This document shows positions 24,810 through 36,700 of a stretch of 64,000 nucleotides of DNA, in pieces (the stretch's first letter is position 1; each line of letters begins with the position of its first letter). The notes under the pieces are model-generated. The model made no database searches. It was given only the letters and a program-made list of their open reading frames with translations, and was not told the origin of the DNA. The translations under genes were made by a program, and so were the position numbers. The stretch comes from Ailanthus altissimus. Taxonomy: Eukaryota > Streptophyta > Magnoliopsida > Sapindales > Simaroubaceae. The stretch is from NCBI GenBank assembly GCA_946807835.1, contig OX327684.1, positions 35,400,501 to 35,464,500 of the forward strand, written 5' to 3'.

Positions 24810-26233
24810 AGTGTACACTTGTACTCCAATATACATAAAGATTTACAAATACACATACTGAGACACTCATGTAGTTATGCGTGTCGTGGGCCAACCTCAA
24901 AATGTGAAGACTATATCACACTGCACAAATTCCTGTGACAACCTGAAAAAAATAGGGTAAATAAAAAAATGTGAGCTTGTGGCTCAGTGAGTGGACATAA
25001 TTAGAAAATATTACATACTTTATATGTATTGTACACGTATAAATCTGTCATATAAAATAATCATAAAACTGTATACTGAGTAGTCAATAAACATGTACTG
25101 AAAGCATGAGCTGTCATAAAATTTATACTGAAACTAAAATCATAACATAATATTGGGGATCTGAAAATCTAAAAGCGTAAACTATCATAAAATCTATTAT
25201 CAAGTTGAATATATGTAACATAGCTCTGAAAATATGTACTACATATATATATTGAAAATCACACCAAACTTGTACATAGGAAAAAAATAGTTTAACGTGT
25301 CAGAATAACTCACACATAGGCAGAGCGGGAGATCTAAGCAGGTCTAACCCAGCAGAATGCTGCATCGCTCGGACAGAGCAAACTAAACTGATCTAACACA
25401 TGTGCAGAGCAACTACACTAAAAATGAGAGTATGCATATAGTGGTTCAAAAACTACTGCAATATATTATATCATAACCATAATTATTTTGAAATAATTAT
25501 TTCTGTACTGAACATAATTATAAGCTATACTATAATCAATTCTAAAAATATTTATGAATATACTAATTAACATAAATATTTATCTGTCTAAAATAAATCA
25601 TGGATAAATCTAATAACTTGTAATTAAAACATAAATTAGTGTATTAAAAATATATAAAATATAAATATAGTTATCCACTCACAAAAGCACTAATCTTGGA
25701 TTGGTTCTGGATCTTGGAGTCTATCAGCTATCGATACTCCTTCTATAACATAAAGTATAAAAATATAACATTAGTACTGATATGTATTATAAATATTAAA
25801 ATATAAATATTTTAATATCGTAAAATTATTACCCACTAAATTACTGAGTATAAATCTAACTACCCAAACTTATTTCTTGTAAACTTTTCTTCTCTTTTTT
25901 TTCCAAATTTTATTTTCTCTCCTTTTCACTCTTTTTTTCTTTCTTTTTTTTCCCTCGATTTTTCTTTCTTTCTTCTTCTTTTCTTTTTCTCTCTTTTCCC
26001 CTTCTCGACTTACATATAGAAAATGAAACAAACTTCTTTTATATAGTAAACTCCATCTCCAATAGTACCAATAAAAACAATAAAAAATTATCACTTGTTA
26101 ACCTATTAATTTCTTAATCCTTAAATTCCATCCGTAGCCTCTATCTTGAACATAAAAACTTACTCATGCATATATATCATTATTTTATTACCACAAATCT
26201 CCATTTGATTAATAACAAGGCACGTGTATTACA
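24810..26233 (-). repeat. Right (5') LTR of the host gypsy element, truncated
   Basis: Matches 12629-14102 of the left LTR, including the pyrimidine-rich run (about 25885-26000) and the terminal CACGTGTATTACA. The part corresponding to positions left of about 12626 is missing, lost at the junction with solo LTR C. It is followed by TTTAA, the candidate target duplication. Confidence 0.85.
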
Positions 26234-29138
26234 TTTAATGATATAATTACATGTTTTAGTAAAAAAAAATATTTTTTAAAATAGTTCTACTAAATTCCCT
26301 CGAAAAAACAAATAGTTCTACTAAATGCATACTCACTATTTTTGCCATTTTTAATACCCAAATACAACTTTCAGAAAAATAATACTAAACACGTTCTCTA
26401 ATTCAAAAAACGGCAACATAGAATACTGAAATTATTTTATAAAATATTTCCAAAAAAATAATTTTTAAAAAAAGATATATCATCTTGAATACTTTTAAAG
26501 TAATGTTTAATATTAATAAAATCCATTAGTTTATAAATTAAACAATAATATCTAGCCGTCAGAAAATATTTCATTGAAAGTTACAGGAATTTATGTTGTA
26601 TGAAAAGTATAAATTCTTTTTTTAAATTTAAAAAAATAATAAAATAACAATTATATCCTTACACAAGAAACCAAAATGCACAATTTTCATGAAATTTGAC
26701 TTTTTTAATAATAAAAAATTAAAATTATTATTATTATTTAAATAGGCATATTTATACAATGAATAAACATTTAATATTGAACGAATATTTAATCATAAAA
26801 AATTAATTTAATATTAGTAAATAAACAATGAATAAATATACATTTAAATTTTAATATTAATCATTACAAAATTGATGATTATTAATAAACAAACAAAAAA
26901 ATTATATGATAATAACCCATAAAAGAATTACAATTGCAATTGACTTTTGATCAAGAACAAAATATATAAAGAAATGGAAACTTGAAATCTATAAAGCAAA
27001 GCCAAATACAAAACTCGCTGAATTGTTTCCCACTTTCTTCTATAAACAATATAAAAGAATAAAAACTCATTTCCCCCAAACGACAGAGGAACAAGACAAT
27101 TTCTTTCTTCTGTAAATAATATAAAAGAACAAAAATGATCATAGGAGCAAATTCTTTCTTTGGAACAGATGATGCCATGCCTAAAACATCCTGCTAGTAT
27201 TAGCAACAGAATACTCATTAATCATTATCCTAAAAACAATGAAATACGGAGCCTTCACAGCTATCACATACCAGACAGTCAAAAAGCGGCCACATGACGG
27301 AGATTTCAAAATTTCATGCCAGAAAAATTTAAAGATTTTTTATTAAAATATGGTAATTTCAGAAACATTGTTTTTTTTTTTATAACTAATTCCAAGCACA
27401 TGCTTTCATTGAACAACAGACATCTTCTTAGACGAGTAGTTGCAGTGCGCTTCCAAATATTATAATTTCATGGAGTGCATTTATGATCTCGTACGCAGTA
27501 ACCACAAACAAGAAAAGCCATTACTAGTAAATATGTGATACGAAGCTTTTCAAGGTCTTTAAAAGCATATGAATAGTACCAACTAGTCTAAGGCATTCAT
27601 GGGATATTCTTAGGCCTATCCACTAAAGACAAAAAGAGCTGATAATAGATGAAACTTAAGGCAGTTCCATGTCATGAAAGGAGACCTGCCTAAACAGAAA
27701 AGAACAAACTTGCAAGCCAATAAAATATCACCGTTGACAGCAATCCTAGAACCCAACTTGAATTTGAAGCTAAAGTACAGATGTCAGAAGCCAAGTTGAA
27801 ATACTAATTCTTTTGGGAGATATTAAATAATCAATTGCTACCACAATCTATTGAAAACCAACCACAAATAATTGTAGGTTTCCCAAAGTTTCCAGCCATT
27901 AAAAAAAAAAAAGGCCCATACAAGATGGGATGCAGGGATTCTAGAAATTACCGATCTTCAATCAAGCCAATGGCTGGAATCATCAATGATTGCTAAAGCC
28001 TGTAGGTTTCCTAGGACTACAGAAGATCAGTAAAAACTTATTCTTATATCACATGGACTTGAATACATGGTCGGACAAACATATAATACCCAAATTTTAG
28101 GATGGTGACAAACATAGAGCACTGTCAGTCCCTGAATAGATATTTTATTATAAAGTCTCCATTACCACAAAGACTGCATCCTGTAATTCATACTGAATAA
28201 AAAATTTGGTGAAACAAGCATTAAACTCACCGTACAATATCATCGAACCAATAGAATCTCACTTCACCATCTTTACAACCGTATGTCATCTGAGCCAAAC
28301 AAAAGAAAAACAAATAAAGACCAAAAGATATATAATAGAATAGAACATCTGAACAAAAGAGCACGAGAAATGAAACTATTGCAGAGATTTTGGCCATCAT
28401 TCAAAACCTTAGAGAAGCACGTGTTATAAAGGTGGTGAACATTTAGCCACTGTGACAGAAACGTATAGCTAAAAAACATCTCTTACACCTTTTTATTCTC
28501 TGAGGAACCGTTAACTCTAAACATTTCTTCATTAAAGCATACCTTCTTAACCTTCGGATAATCTGCTCAGTGTTGCCTGCACAATGATCTTTGGAGACAG
28601 GAAGCATATTCAATTCAAAAGATAGACAAAGGCAACGAATTGGCACGATATTATAATTTCTTGCACATCAAAACAAACAGTAAATGGCATAAGCCTTTTT
28701 CCGAGCAGTAAAGTTAGGTGAACGATGCAAGTAAATTGATATTGATGCTGAGCTTTCAGAAAACCATGATATAAGAAAGCAAATTACATAGACATCACCA
28801 AGAATAAGTTAGGGGAAAAACTGCATGTTTCTGATAACTTATACATGTAACAATTTCAAATGACAACAGAAATACTGATGTGCATTATAGGAAGAACCCC
28901 AATAAAAATCATGAAGGTCCAGACAATGGTTAACAAATAATTATAATAGGGGTATGTGCAGAGAAGCCCAATTGGCTATACTTTACAGAATTACACACTG
29001 CAAACCTACAAGCATGTGAGAGGATACAGTCTTCAGTATACATAAATGTACAACCCAATTCCAGCTACAAGAAGAGATGAATGGGCACAATTAAAGTCAG
29101 GACTAAGTTAGAGAGGGTCAGCCTGGCTCTTCAGTATT
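26234..29138. other. AT-rich spacer and probable 3' region of the next gene
   Basis: 26.2-27.2 kb is very AT-rich with no coding signal. 27.2-29.1 kb is more balanced and, on the minus strand, holds splice-like exon pieces (around 28530-28570 and 28210-28290) that do not join in an open frame. These could be a spliced 3' UTR of the downstream-ending gene at 29139. No protein is called. Confidence 0.4.
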
Positions 29139-31046
29139 CTACACAATCTCCCCATGCCTAAATCCACTGTCTCCGCAATCCGCATTGGAGTCCAATCCAC
29201 ATGGAGAATCATACCATTTAGAATTTTCTTGGTAGAAACTGTCAACTGGTAAACCAACCAAACTAACATCTCCCACTATTGACTCAACATGTCTCATGGG
29301 CTTGGTTAATTTAGTATCTTCACAGTCAAGAATGCTCTTGTCATCAAAATCACTGCACTTCAACCACTTATCAGGTTTACAAGGCTCACTCATCAGATCC
29401 TTTTCACTTCTACATTCCGTTCTCATCTGGTCCCATGGGACGACATCCCCAAGTGTTCGCCCAAAACTATCTTCATCATCCTCAATCAATTCTGTGTCCT
29501 TGCCATCACGAAGTGTTCGCCAATGTGCCAAATCACCTTCTCCAACCAACACATCATCTGAATGCTGCTTGTCAGAAATCAACCCAACTGACTTCAACCC
29601 CTCTTCCCCTATACTTCTAACCTTATTCATCACATCAAACAGTTCCCGAGACACCGAACACAATAACTCATGCGGGACCTTCCCAATTCTCCCTTCCAAC
29701 AACCCAACTTCAGCTTTCAGTTCCTGCACTTGCTGCAAAACTTGAAGCTGCAAATCATTCAAATCCTTCCCCATCAGCCCAAATCCTTCATTTTCCTCTC
29801 TCACTCCATACACCGTGTCTTGATCCATCAGATACCCACCTTTAGTCCCAACAACCCGATGTATAATCCTCGCATTCCCATCCAACGGTCCTGGTTCATG
29901 CCCCGAATGCACCGCATACAACTTAAACACTGCCATCCCCTCCTCTTGATACACAAAGGTCTTATCCTTCTCATTATAATTTGCAATAGGTACAATTGCC
30001 CGAATCCTAAACCCACAACCACACCTCTTCGACGCATAGGGTTCCCTCTTCAACATCCTCGATTTCTTTGCCACGGGTTCCCCAGCCCTATGACAGGCAT
30101 AATCTTTCACTTCAGCCATAAACGGCTTATACCTAATGTACTTCTGCCTAATGCAAAGTACAACCTTATGTTTGGCCGCTAGTTGCTGTAACCTATGAGG
30201 CACCTCTTTAGCAGGAACATCAAAAGACTCTGTGTACTCAAACCTACGTCGTTTACTCCTGGAACCGGAACCTGATGAAGCAGAGCACACAGGGCACGCG
30301 GCCACACAAACCCTAATGTAACTCTCAGGTATGCCATAAAATTTAGCACCTACAGTCCACACTTGTTTAATTCTCTCTACGGTCTCCTTAAGCCCTAAGT
30401 GTTTTAAATCGGCATCGCCGTGAAAATTCATAACTATATCTTGCCATTGGTTATAGTGAGAAACAAATTGCTGCGAATTGTTCTTAAAACAGAGATATTG
30501 GTTACCAGAGACGGGGTCCACGTGAGCCGTTAGCTTGTCCTGGATGCGCTTCCACGCCGTTAAATACGCCGTGTCCTCGTTACGGTCCTTCCAGACGGAG
30601 CGCCACGATTTGAGGACGTCTCTCGGCGTGGCGTCGCGGATCTCGGTAGGAGTGGCGAGCCGTTGCTCTAAGATGCACTGGATCATCAACGCATGGGACT
30701 CCGCGTTGAAAGTGTAGAATTGAGTGGAAATATGGGGCTCGGGGCTAATGTACGCCTGGGGTGGATTGGGCGCCTTGGTAATTGCATCACCGTTTCCGTT
30801 GTTAGTAGTCGCTGCGTCGTCGTTTTCGTCGGAGGAATGACTGGGGGAGTCCTCGGAGGAAGTACGGAAGAGGACGATTTCGGGGAGAGAAGAGAAAGGA
30901 TGGTCATCGTGATTGGGGCTATGATGAATGGACGGCTGAGATTCGTTGTGGTGGTGGTGGTGGTTGATGATCAAGGGAAGCGGTGGGCCCAGATCATGAT
31001 GCTGGTGATGATGGAAGAGATCGTCTTCCGTCTTGTGTGGATTCAT
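29139..31046 (-). CDS. Conserved plant nuclear-type protein, possibly CaRF-like, single exon
   Basis: 635 residues from the ATG at 31046. An in-frame ATG at 31175 would add 43 residues, mostly hydrophobic Ser/Phe encoded by a poly-T tract; that stretch looks like 5' UTR, so the shorter start is preferred. Seen: His-rich N-terminus (residues 12-50); acidic/Ser-rich linker (60-90); a conserved middle with CVAACPVC (about 247-254) followed by a basic SKRRRF nuclear-localisation-like run (about 264-269); CHRAGEP and RCGCGFRIRA blocks (about 318-350); LYAVHSGHEPG (about 376-386); a predicted coiled coil (about 429-457); acidic C-terminus. The Cys/His block and HSGHEPG region resemble plant proteins annotated as calcium-responsive transcription factor (CaRF/ALS2CR8-like), recalled and not searched. 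Function is not known from the sequence. No lesion. Confidence 0.85.
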   Translation of the reverse strand: MNPHKTEDDLFHHHQHHDLGPPLPLIINHHHHHNESQPSIHHSPNHDDHPFSSLPEIVLFRTSSEDSPSHSSDENDDAATTNNGNGDAITKAPNPPQAYISPEPHISTQFYTFNAESHALMIQCILEQRLATPTEIRDATPRDVLKSWRSVWKDRNEDTAYLTAWKRIQDKLTAHVDPVSGNQYLCFKNNSQQFVSHYNQWQDIVMNFHGDADLKHLGLKETVERIKQVWTVGAKFYGIPESYIRVCVAACPVCSASSGSGSRSKRRRFEYTESFDVPAKEVPHRLQQLAAKHKVVLCIRQKYIRYKPFMAEVKDYACHRAGEPVAKKSRMLKREPYASKRCGCGFRIRAIVPIANYNEKDKTFVYQEEGMAVFKLYAVHSGHEPGPLDGNARIIHRVVGTKGGYLMDQDTVYGVREENEGFGLMGKDLNDLQLQVLQQVQELKAEVGLLEGRIGKVPHELLCSVSRELFDVMNKVRSIGEEGLKSVGLISDKQHSDDVLVGEGDLAHWRTLRDGKDTELIEDDEDSFGRTLGDVVPWDQMRTECRSEKDLMSEPCKPDKWLKCSDFDDKSILDCEDTKLTKPMRHVESIVGDVSLVGLPVDSFYQENSKWYDSPCGLDSNADCGDSGFRHGEIV

Positions 31047-31215
31047 CAGAGACGCAAAAAAAAAAAAACAAAGAAAAAAAAGAAAGAAAGAGGACGATGA
31101 AAGAACCAAGCAGCAGTTTCTCAGTAACTTCCTAAAGCTCTGTTCAGTTTCTCTGACATTTTTAGAACTCAACAAAGGGTTCCACTCTCTCTCTCTCTCT
31201 CCACTTAAAAAGTCT
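31047..31215 (-). promoter_or_regulatory. 5' UTR of the gene at 29139-31046, with homopurine and (GA)n tracts
   Basis: On the gene's strand a (GA)n run (complement of the CT repeat at about 31184-31201) precedes a T-rich tract just before the chosen ATG. GA-rich 5' leaders are common in plant genes. The region carries the alternative upstream ATG at 31175. Confidence 0.5.
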
Positions 31216-31624
31216 TAATCTATCTCTCTTAGTCTTTCTATTTTTATTTTTATTTTCTCTTGTCTTGTTTGTTTTCTGTTTGCTTTTTGGTAGTTTATTT
31301 AATACGGACCTGATTACATCTAATTCTTATATGGAGTGAGTTAGAATCCCAAGGTCTTTCCACGGTACCGTTGGCATGATTCTTGTCGTTTGATTTATCA
31401 ATGTTACCTTCTTCTTTTTTTGTGTGTATAATATAATTACTGTTGCATCATCATCAAGCGACACCGTATGATTATAAACGGTCATTTTAAGTGAATTTCC
31501 ATTAAATTAAATCAGAAATTATGAAAAGCTGGGCAGTCAAATGTGAATTTATCATTTTTTTTTTTTAACTACAGGGATTGTATTAGAACTTCAAAGGGAA
31601 TGGAAAATGTTCTACCCAACTTAG

Positions 31625-32017
31625 TAGGGGTGGGCAAATTCGGTTCGGTTCGGTTTTTAGTGTGAACCGAAAATCGAACCGAGCCGGTCGATTTTTGAAA
31701 AATAAAACCGAAAATCGAACCGAAAAATCAAAAACCGAACCGGTTCGGTTCGGTTCGGTTCGGGTTTTGATTTTTCGGTTCGGTTTGGGTCGGTTCGGTT
31801 CGGTTTTATAATTTTTTTAATTTTTTTTAATTTTTTTTTTAATTTTTTAATTTTTTTTAAAATTCGGTTTTTTCGGTTCGGTTCTCGGTTTGGCCTTCCG
31901 AACCGAAAACCGAACCGAATTTTTCGGTTTTTAAAATAAAAAACCGAAAACCGAACCGACCAATTCGGTTCAGTTTTTCGGGTCCGGTTCGATTTTTCAG
32001 TTTTTTGCCCACCCCTA
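31625..32017. mobile_element. hAT-type MITE, 393 bp, TSD CAACTTAG
   Basis: Terminal inverted repeats TAGGGGTGGGCAAA and its complement, flanked by a perfect 8-bp duplication CAACTTAG (31617-31624 and 32018-32025). The 8-bp duplication and TAGGGGTGGGC terminus are hAT characters. The interior is built of CGGTT and AACCG units in both orientations around an A/T-only centre, giving a near-complete fold-back. It encodes nothing. Confidence 0.93.
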
Positions 32018-32155
32018 CAACTTAGTACAGCAGAGTTTCAGTGCAAGTTTGGCAAACTTATAAGTCATGCCATTACATGATCTTGGTATGTGCTGAATTA
32101 CAGAAGGATTGACAATTTTAATACTATATTTAATTTTATGGAGGGTCCATTTGAT

Positions 32156-32905
32156 TTACTTGAGGAAAGAAATGTTGCCTTTAATTAAGTTTACAACATT
32201 GCTTGAGTCTGATTCAATGACAACGGACTTGAGATTGTGGCTTTCTGTAATCTTTAGGCCAAATATGAGAGTTGTAACCTCAATTTCTTCAACATCTTCC
32301 TCGTAGGGATTTATTGAAGTGCTCATTAATAGAGCTTTTCCATCAGTATTGCATACAATTGCTCCTAAACTTGCGGTACCCTTCTTAGTGTCAATAGTTG
32401 CATTTATATTCATTTTCAGGTATTCAAAGGGTGGGACTTTTCAAGATTCGGGTGAAGATGTATCCTTGTGGTGATTATTGTTTGTTGGTGAGGCTGAGGT
32501 CTTATTGGATTTATTGGTAAGAAGGTAGGCTTCAACTCTGGCTATTAATCTGGTACGATTCTCTTGTTGACACTTGAGTAGGTAACCTTTTCTTGCTTGC
32601 CAACAGACCCACACGAGCATGACAATTGATTCTAGCTCCTCACTATTGAGTGTAGCAAGAATAGATTTGAAGAAAAGCCACAAGTCCATTACATGAATGC
32701 CTTTAATGAGGTCTACAAATTTGGTATTCTTCCACAATTGTTTTGCAGCCTGACATCTGATCAAGGCATGGAAGCAGGTCTCTTCTTATCTGTGGTACTA
32801 TTGGCAGATTAAGTTACTAACAATTTTCTTGGTCGGTAATGTTGATGCAGTAGGGAGGAGATTGGACAAGGCTCTTCATATAGAAATTTTCGCATTTTGA
32901 GGCAC
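32156..32905 (-). pseudogene. LINE (non-LTR retrotransposon) 3' remnant: zf-RVT and RNase H
   Basis: On the minus strand, the zf-RVT linker (PQNAKISI, then a stop where Trp is usual, RALSNLLPT, FHALIRCQAAKQLW) leads into a VMLVWVCWQARKG block and then, after a frame change near 32430, an RNase H fold with GAIVCNTDGKAL, EIEVTTLIFGLKI and VVIESDSSNVVNLI. This is the usual 3' end of plant L1-type ORF2. Stops and a frameshift make it dead. No reverse transcriptase core, poly(A) or target duplication was found. Confidence 0.75.
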
Positions 32906-33168
32906 TAAGATGGACCATATAGCCTTTCATTTTTTGGTTTGTCCATTTGATTGGTCTGAAGACTGTGAAAGGAAAGGTATTAGAAATTCATTTGACTTTT
33001 GGCGTTGCTCATAAGATGGTACAGGTAGCATAATTCTTAAAAATTTAGGGAGAGGGGTGATTGTCCTGTCCTTGTCCACTAGACATACAGACTCGTTAAT
33101 ACCCTATAAAAATTGGGTCATAGCTGAAATGAAGCTATTCTGAGGCGAGCTAGTATCTTAACAAAATA

Positions 33169-33560
33169 TCACTGCATGAGAATTCTAAGGCCCAACCTCA
33201 AAAACTCTATATGAATGGTCATCTCACTATTGATAAAACTGTTTGGGTAATCATCCTCAGTAGATAACCTAAGGGTGATCATTTCAGGAATGTCATATAA
33301 ATGTCTGATAAGGTCTAGGTCGCCCTTGTTCAGGCAAGAGGCACAATATTTGGTGTTCATCTCAAACCCTACTAGCTCCAGGCTATCTCCCGCTTCAAAG
33401 TCCTCGGGGTCGTTGCTCTCTCTCTCTAGCACTAGAGACCGCATTGACCTCGCCTAAAACTACCTCCAACGAGTAAAGTGCATCACCTGCTGAGGTGGAT
33501 GCCCCTTCACTTATCTCGGCCCCCCTACCCCTCCTAACCAACGGAAGCTCTATGGATTAT
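33169..33560 (-). pseudogene. Fragment of a gypsy-type gag / putative plant transposon protein
   Basis: A 91-codon minus-strand frame contains the pattern IPEMITLRLSTEDDYPNSF followed by FLRLGLR. This resembles the N-terminal domain of plant 'putative gypsy type transposon' proteins, in which a similar PxxGE/EDYP...F..GLR..HPF stretch occurs. An acidic/Ser-rich leader seems to lie in a shifted frame at 33450-33560. Recognition is by memory of the motif only. The frame ends early, so it is a remnant. Confidence 0.35.
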
Positions 33561-36500
33561 TCCTCATCCTCATCAGCTAAATTCACAGTCAGGAAGCCTA
33601 AATTGTCCCTATAGGCCATCAATACAACAAGGATGCTTCCTAAAACAAAGATGTTGACAATATGGCAAGAACAGCAACAAACCAACCACGCCCTGAAAAT
33701 AGTGAAAACAGGCAGCAAATATTAAGACCAAAGAATGCATAAATAACCAAAACAAAGAAACAGTGATAAAAAACCCAGAAAATAGCCTAAGGAAACTATC
33801 TAGCCACCCAGAAAACAGAGGCAACGACAAACGTATGCAAAACGAACACGAAGATGCTGATGGAGAAATATAGACACAAGCTTACCCGGAAGAAGCACAG
33901 AAAGTTAAAAGAAATCGATAGCGATGACGACCGAGAATCGTTAATCAGGGAAGATGCATTTGAAGTCGAAAAAAAGACCGATAGCAATACAATAGAATGA
34001 TAGCAAAGAAGAAAAATGCAAAATAAAGAGGACAAAATGAAGAAGACAGAAGCTACTTATAATGGTGGTAAAATGATCTAGATCGTCCAAATCAAAATGA
34101 ACAAATAAGATCAATAGAAAAATCAAAGAGACCCTTGAGGATAAAGAGGCATGACATCTCAGGTTCCTAGATGCAATAAATGCGCATCCCTTAAGAGAAC
34201 AAGTGACCTGGGCCATCGAATTTGACATATCGAACGGTCCAGAACGTTTCATCCAGATAAACAACACCCGGGAAATAGAAAAGATGCGGCCCTTGGGTCT
34301 CAACTACTATCAGCTGCACGATCAAAAGCGGATCAATGGTTAGCGATAAATTTTTTGCTCGAGAAGCTTTTCATACAGATCGAGGATGACGCTTGAGAAG
34401 ATTCACTATTATTACTCAAAAGAAAGTTTGGGGGAGGCTGCCATTATATGGCAGAAACTCGCCGAGCAACTATAACATCATCACGCCAAGTTGACCAACC
34501 CCGACATCCCCAAAAGACAATGAATCACGTGACAATATGATACCACCTTGAACTAATTCAAACAAACTCAGATAGAGGAAAAGCCAATAAAAAAGAAAGC
34601 GAACGGAGACCATAAGGATGACCCGAGCTGGCCAAGACAGAGTAGAGCTTCTAGATTCAAATAAATCAAAACTAAAAACTGACGAACCCCTGTTCTCCCT
34701 TAAAAAATCTCACTTGAGCCTATGGCCTCCAGGCCCAAAGAAGGTCGGCCTTCAAAGACCCAGTCCAGTTTTCCAGTGGGATAGCCCTTATTAGGACCCA
34801 CTTTTACTTAAAGAAGAGTCAACTCCGAAGACAGGCCTAGGGTAATGGTCGATAGGCTTAGCCCGGCAGAGTTAAACAATGAAGAACCTGCTCGAACTTA
34901 AAAGACATGTTCGATCATCTGAAGCACCTGCTTGGCAAGGTAAACTAAGGTACAATCGAGGCCATCATCTACGTACTAATCGGATCGATTCATCCCAACG
35001 CTTGCGTAATCAACGAAGAAATCAGATTGACTCTTTGCTAGACATACTGACCAGGAAAAGCCTGTAAAGTTAATAAATGGCCAGTTTTTAAGATGGTCTC
35101 GAACACGATCGAAACGGGAAGATGCCACCTAAAAAACGACCCAAGCACTTTGAACTTAGCCTCACACTTAACCAAATCCACCAACGAAGACAGATCTAAG
35201 AAATATGCTGATAATATGCTTAAAATATTAGAATGATATTTGGCGTGTGTCAGATGCACAGCAGAAAGATATTTGGCGTGTGTCAGATGCACAACAGAAG
35301 GATATTTGGCGTGCGTGAGAAGCACAGTAGAGGCAGAAAATCTAAAAAGGTCCTAAAAAAATCGGCATTATAAGAATGGAAGAAAGAGATACTGAGGGGG
35401 ATGATGCCCAAATATCAGAAGCAAGAACACACAAAAACATGTTTTTTTTTCATTCATTCGAGACATGTTTTTTACTCTATTTCTCATGAGCCTCCCACCA
35501 AAAAACAAAAAGACCCATTCTGACTTAAGTATCAAAGTGTCTTCGCCAGAACCCACCTCGGCGAGACCGTTACCAAGTTTGTGTTATGTTTTGCAAGTTT
35601 TGTCATAACTCATAATAGAGAGGAAATTCAAGGCTGTGCAAATAAGTCCAATTGGGATGAAGCCCGAGTCTCATTTCCCGCTCACAAATAAATTTAAGAC
35701 TCGTTGGCTCAAAGAACTATTTTTCAAGTCAACAAAATAAAACTTATGAAAAATTAACAAATTGTTATGTTGCGGATATCAAGTTATGCACTTTAGTTTG
35801 ACACCTCTATGACATATTTTAAGCCACAACCTTGATACCCCTTTTATTCTATGCGCAGTAAAAAATTATAACTCACACCATAAGTAATAACATATAAGAT
35901 TAACACACAAATAAAGATAAAGAAAATAAACCAATCAAATAAGACACAAGATATACGTGGTTCGGCCCAAAATTGTCTACGTCCACAGAAGATCTATGAT
36001 CCAGCTTCTTATTATTAATATAGATCACTAAGTATCTTCTTACATCATCAATGTTTCTACAAAACCCCTTAGTATCTCCTATAGAGACCTCTAAGTATCT
36101 ACCCTTAATCACCATGACTCCCTAAGACCTCTTAGTGTCTCTTCATAAGAGATTTTTACAAAGAATATAAGAATAGCTCGAGCATCTAAGCCAAAATGAT
36201 CTATGATGTTTCTTTTGTTCACTTAAGAACCAAAAAAAAAATACCCCCTAAAGGTTACATCCTAATGCATCAGGCACTTAATGCCTACATAGCTCCTCTA
36301 TTATCTCTTACAGTTAGATTTTGAAACTTTAGATGCTTGTCTTTCTCTTGTGTTTAGAAGGGTTTATATAGTGAATATTTTGTGTCTACTAACCTTATTA
36401 CTTGTTGGAGTAAGAGTCCACTTGTTTTGGAAGTCCTAAACTTCTCAAAACTCAAAATTTCGATCGAAAACGGCTTCCTGACACTTCTGGCACCTCAATG

Positions 36501-36700
36501 CTCATCCTTGGGCGCCGTGGCCCTCAGCCTTGATGGCACCTCCCGTGTTTTCTTCACTTCCCTTCACGTTTTCAAATTCCGTTTCGCTTTTTCATTCGTG
36601 TCTCACACACCCTAGACTTCTTCATACGTATCCCACACATTCTAAATTTCTTGTCTCTCCATTTTAGTATTTATCTCAATTTTTATTCATCTAAAATTGT
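33561..36700. other. Unresolved transposon-like debris
   Basis: Base composition is less AT-rich than the neighbours, with many short frames on both strands and no recognisable domain. Near 35951-35990 the pair ACGTGGTTCGGC and CTACGTCCAC recurs, a motif also present in the copia LTR at 3680-3712, so part of 35.8-36.7 kb may be an old copia LTR. No PBS, polypurine tract or paired LTR could be found. Confidence 0.4.
35235..35333. repeat. 33-bp direct repeat, three copies
   Basis: Units begin at 35235, 35268 and 35301, each starting GATATTTGGCGTG. The first two differ by a few bases and the third by several. Being a multiple of three, the repeat gives an 11-residue periodic peptide on the minus strand (HLTHAKY...), but no real gene is seen around it. 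Confidence 0.85.

Larger units (their letters stand above)
11463..26233 (-). mobile_element. Decayed Ty3/gypsy element hosting three nested solo LTRs
   Basis: Minus-strand order, right to left: truncated 5' LTR (26233-24810), solo LTR C, protease-end/RT start (22079-21433), solo LTR B, RT-RNase H-integrase (18729-17148), solo LTR A, pol C-terminus (14428-14137), polypurine tract, 3' LTR (14102 leftward). RT before integrase defines Ty3/gypsy. The right LTR is followed by TTTAA, and TTTAA also precedes a TG at 11463; this is the basis for the left end, but the 5-mer is AT-rich and may be chance. Gag, most of protease and the leader are missing. The element is dead: it has stops, deletions and three insertions. 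Confidence 0.85.

Noticed and set aside
29296..30182. Long + strand frames at 29296 and 29670
   Set aside because: Antisense shadows of the 635-residue minus-strand gene; low-complexity composition and no domain.
31047..31175. 43-residue N-terminal extension of the CaRF-like protein
   Set aside because: Encoded mostly by a poly-T/T-rich tract giving a Ser/Phe run; more likely 5' UTR. Kept only as an alternative.
31640..31990. CGGTT/AACCG repeats as a possible satellite or telomere-like array
   Set aside because: They are the interior of a MITE with defined termini and an 8-bp target duplication.
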